DNA of 6,327 nt from Candidatus Aenigmatarchaeota archaeon. Its GTDB lineage: Archaea; Aenigmatarchaeota; Aenigmatarchaeia; Aenigmatarchaeales; Aenigmatarchaeaceae. The notes beneath the pieces were generated by a model, which searched no databases, had not been told where the DNA came from, and worked only from the letters and a program-made list of their open reading frames with translations. Where the stretch lies: NCBI GenBank assembly GCA_028715225.1, contig JAQUSH010000037.1:1-6327 (forward strand), written 5' to 3'. A program made the position numbers and the translations under genes. Of this stretch, positions 5,104-6,327 are shown one piece after another (positions within the stretch are counted from its first letter, which is position 1; each line of letters begins with the position of its first letter).

Positions 5104-5652
5104 ATGTTAATCAGAGTTGTCCCGGTGGGCAACCCTCCTGAAAAGGTTCTTGAAACTGTGTGCGTTCAATTAGAGAATTCGCTCAACTCCAAGTGCCGTT
5201 TATTAAGAAAAATAACTCTTCCCACAGAAACATACAATCACTTCAGAAAACAGCATAATGCAGAGACAATAATTAATTTTGTAACTAACTTACCTGAAGT
5301 AAAATTCATAGATAAAGAGATACCTACATTAATGATAACGGATGAAGACATTTATTACAAAGGAATGAACTTTGTTTTTGGTTTGGAAGATCCGACGAAG
5401 AGCTCTTGTATCGTTTCTTTAGCAAGATTAAAACCAGAATTTTATGATGAATCACCTAACGAGAGATTATCTGTAGAACGTTTAGTAAAAGAATCTTTAC
5501 ATGAGATCGGTCATTTCAAAGGATTATTCCATTGTCCTAATCCAAAATGCGTAATGTCCTTTTCTCCATCTGTTCGAGATATCGATAACAAGAAAAAGGA
5601 ATTCTGCGATAACTGCCAGGTAAGGATGATGACAAAGGGAATTGAATTCTAG
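5104..5652 (+). CDS. amzA: Archaemetzincin, zinc metalloprotease
   Basis: This 182-aa protein is full length for archaemetzincins, a family of small cytosolic zinc-dependent peptidases related to metzincins whose substrates are unknown. The catalytic zinc site is HEIGHFKGLFHC, with ligands H133, H137 and H143 and general base E134. The family's second, structural zinc site follows: C144 and C149 (HCPNPKCVM), then C168 and C171 (FCDNC). M151 in CVMSFS is the conserved Met of the metzincin turn. Upstream, PTETYNHFRKQHNAETIINF (40-59) and MNFVFGLEDP (88-97) also match the family. The spacer from M151 to C168 is 16 residues, close to the family norm. The ATG at 5104 begins the expected IRVVPVG strand. 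No signal peptide or membrane segment is visible. It is monocistronic by appearance, between the endonuclease gene (divergent) and endA (same strand, 36 nt downstream with its own TATA box). Confidence 0.95.
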   Translation: MLIRVVPVGNPPEKVLETVCVQLENSLNSKCRLLRKITLPTETYNHFRKQHNAETIINFVTNLPEVKFIDKEIPTLMITDEDIYYKGMNFVFGLEDPTKSSCIVSLARLKPEFYDESPNERLSVERLVKESLHEIGHFKGLFHCPNPKCVMSFSPSVRDIDNKKKEFCDNCQVRMMTKGIEF

Positions 5653-5659
5653 ATAAAGC

Positions 5660-5667
5660 TTTTAAAC
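5660..5667 (+). promoter_or_regulatory. TATA box of endA
   Basis: TTTTAAAC is centred about 26 nt before the ATG at 5689, again predicting a leaderless mRNA. It lies in the 36-nt gap after amzA, so endA need not depend on the amzA promoter. Confidence 0.65.
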
Positions 5668-5688
5668 TGTATTTTACAATATTCTGCT

Positions 5689-6225
5689 ATGGTAAAAGCT
5701 GAACTGATCAATGATGCAGTCTTCATATATGATGACTCTGAAGCGCAGTCTATTTTCAATAGTGGATGGTATGGAATTATTGGAGCTGGTAAATTAGAGT
5801 TAGCACTTATAGAGGCAGCTCTGCTTTGTGAAAGACAGCGAATAGAGATTGTTCAGAACGGTAAAAATATTTCTCTTGATAAGTTTTTCAAATATTGCAG
5901 TAAATTAGATAAAAGATTTAACGTGCGTTATGCTGTCTACAGAGATCTTAGAGAACGTGGTCTGCCAGTAAGAACTGGATTAAAATTCGGCTGTGATTTT
6001 CGTGTCTATGAACGTGGCGTTAAACCATTGAAGAAAGGACCTAAGGAAGAAGTTGAACATACAAAGTGGGTTGTATTTGCTGTATCTGAAGATTATGCTT
6101 GTTCATTCCATGAATTAGCTCGTTCAGTCCGTTTAGCACATAACATAAGAGCAAATATGCTTTGGGCAGTTGTTGATTCGGACAAGAATGTGACTTACTA
6201 CGAAATAAAATATCTAAGAGTTTAG
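5689..6225 (+). CDS. endA: tRNA splicing endonuclease EndA, catalytic Lys replaced
   Basis: EndA cuts BHB motifs in archaeal pre-tRNA and pre-rRNA. The 178 aa match the single-unit (alpha) size, with a mixed N-terminal domain (1-80) and the C-terminal nuclease domain. The hallmark YAVYRDLRERGLPVRTGLKFG (81-101) leads to DFRVYERG with catalytic Y107. H124 (VEHTKWVV) is the catalytic His. The third residue should lie in the helix-strand segment that in Methanocaldococcus EndA reads RKK (K156); here it is RAN at 154-156, so position 155 is Ala (codon GCA). The rest of that segment is well kept (VRLAHNIR before, AVVDSDKNVTYYEI after), so a misalignment is unlikely. The enzyme may be weakly active, use another base, or be a partner subunit of a heteromer. 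The ATG at 5689 fits the family start and the TATA spacing. The stop overlaps the next, convergent gene. Confidence 0.93.
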   Translation: MVKAELINDAVFIYDDSEAQSIFNSGWYGIIGAGKLELALIEAALLCERQRIEIVQNGKNISLDKFFKYCSKLDKRFNVRYAVYRDLRERGLPVRTGLKFGCDFRVYERGVKPLKKGPKEEVEHTKWVVFAVSEDYACSFHELARSVRLAHNIRANMLWAVVDSDKNVTYYEIKYLRV

Positions 6226-6327
6226 ATGAATCTTTCTAAAGTTAACTTGATCTTTCCTAAAATTGATTTTGTTTCAAGTGCGCGTTTAGCTTCTAAGATT
6301 GCAAGGTTCTCCTGTATTTCGCTGAAG
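6222..6327 (-). CDS. C-terminal end of an unidentified protein (partial)
   Basis: The minus strand is open from the window edge to a TAA at 6222-6224 and encodes 34 residues, including ENLAILEAKRALETKSILG and ending LTLERFI. The heptad-like pattern of Leu/Ile with Glu/Lys suggests a long amphipathic or coiled-coil helix. The product is unknown. It is convergent with endA and the two stop codons overlap (6222-6225). The plus strand is also open from an ATG at 6226 (MNLSKVNLIF...), but that reading is less protein-like, so the minus-strand gene is preferred. Confidence 0.55.
   Translation of the reverse strand, partial: FSEIQENLAILEAKRALETKSILGKIKLTLERFI

Noticed and set aside
6226..6327. Plus-strand reading frame starting with ATG directly after the endA stop
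   Set aside because: It is open to the window edge but its translation is less protein-like than the charged, helical minus-strand frame over the same bases; no TATA box or Shine-Dalgarno sequence was seen for it.
1..6327. CRISPR array, rRNA genes, transposase or integrase genes
   Set aside because: No regularly spaced repeats, no rRNA-like segment and no DDE or tyrosine/serine recombinase motif were seen anywhere in the window.

Overview
The window is archaeal and AT-rich. It encodes both subunits of topoisomerase VI, an archaeal Pno1/Dim2-type KH protein, an archaemetzincin, an EndA-type tRNA splicing endonuclease, and a tRNA gene with a bulge-helix-bulge (BHB) intron. Most genes have an archaeal TATA element centred about 24-27 nt before the start codon, which implies leaderless transcripts. 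The lineage cannot be fixed from the sequence alone. The gene order KH protein-top6B-top6A is common in Euryarchaeota and related groups, and a DPANN or Altiarchaeota-like organism would also fit.

Left part (1-1101): the tail of an unidentified plus-strand gene (1-54) converges on a 50-aa zinc-finger protein of the CxxC-x17-CxxC type (78-230, minus), which is too short for ordinary ORF calling. It is followed by an unrecognised 255-aa protein (334-1101).

Centre (1129-4260): a tight operon of KH protein, top6B and top6A. The first two genes overlap by 4 nt (ATGA) and the last two by about 50 nt, behind one TATA box at 1129-1135. It links a ribosome-biogenesis/RNA-binding factor to the type IIB topoisomerase.

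Right-centre (4262-5068), the most interesting region: a complete tRNA-Phe(GAA) with encoded CCA is interrupted by a 32-nt intron in the T loop (position 59/60). The junctions form a textbook helix-bulge-helix-bulge-helix. Directly behind it, on the opposite strand, is a 205-aa two-motif LAGLIDADG homing endonuclease. Its last codons are read antisense through the tRNA 3' exon, and its stop codon abuts the 3' splice site exactly. A 10-bp copy of the tRNA 3' end (AACCTCACCA) recurs beyond the endonuclease gene at 5059-5068. The endonuclease is therefore bracketed by direct repeats 666 bp apart, as if a minimal element had inserted at the 3' end of the tRNA gene.

Right end (5074-6327): archaemetzincin amzA, then endA, then the C-terminal end of a probable minus-strand gene converging on endA. 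The EndA keeps the catalytic Tyr and His but has Ala where the catalytic Lys is expected. The window thus holds both a non-canonical splicing substrate and a splicing enzyme with an altered triad. This raises the possibility of a second, complementing EndA subunit elsewhere in the genome.
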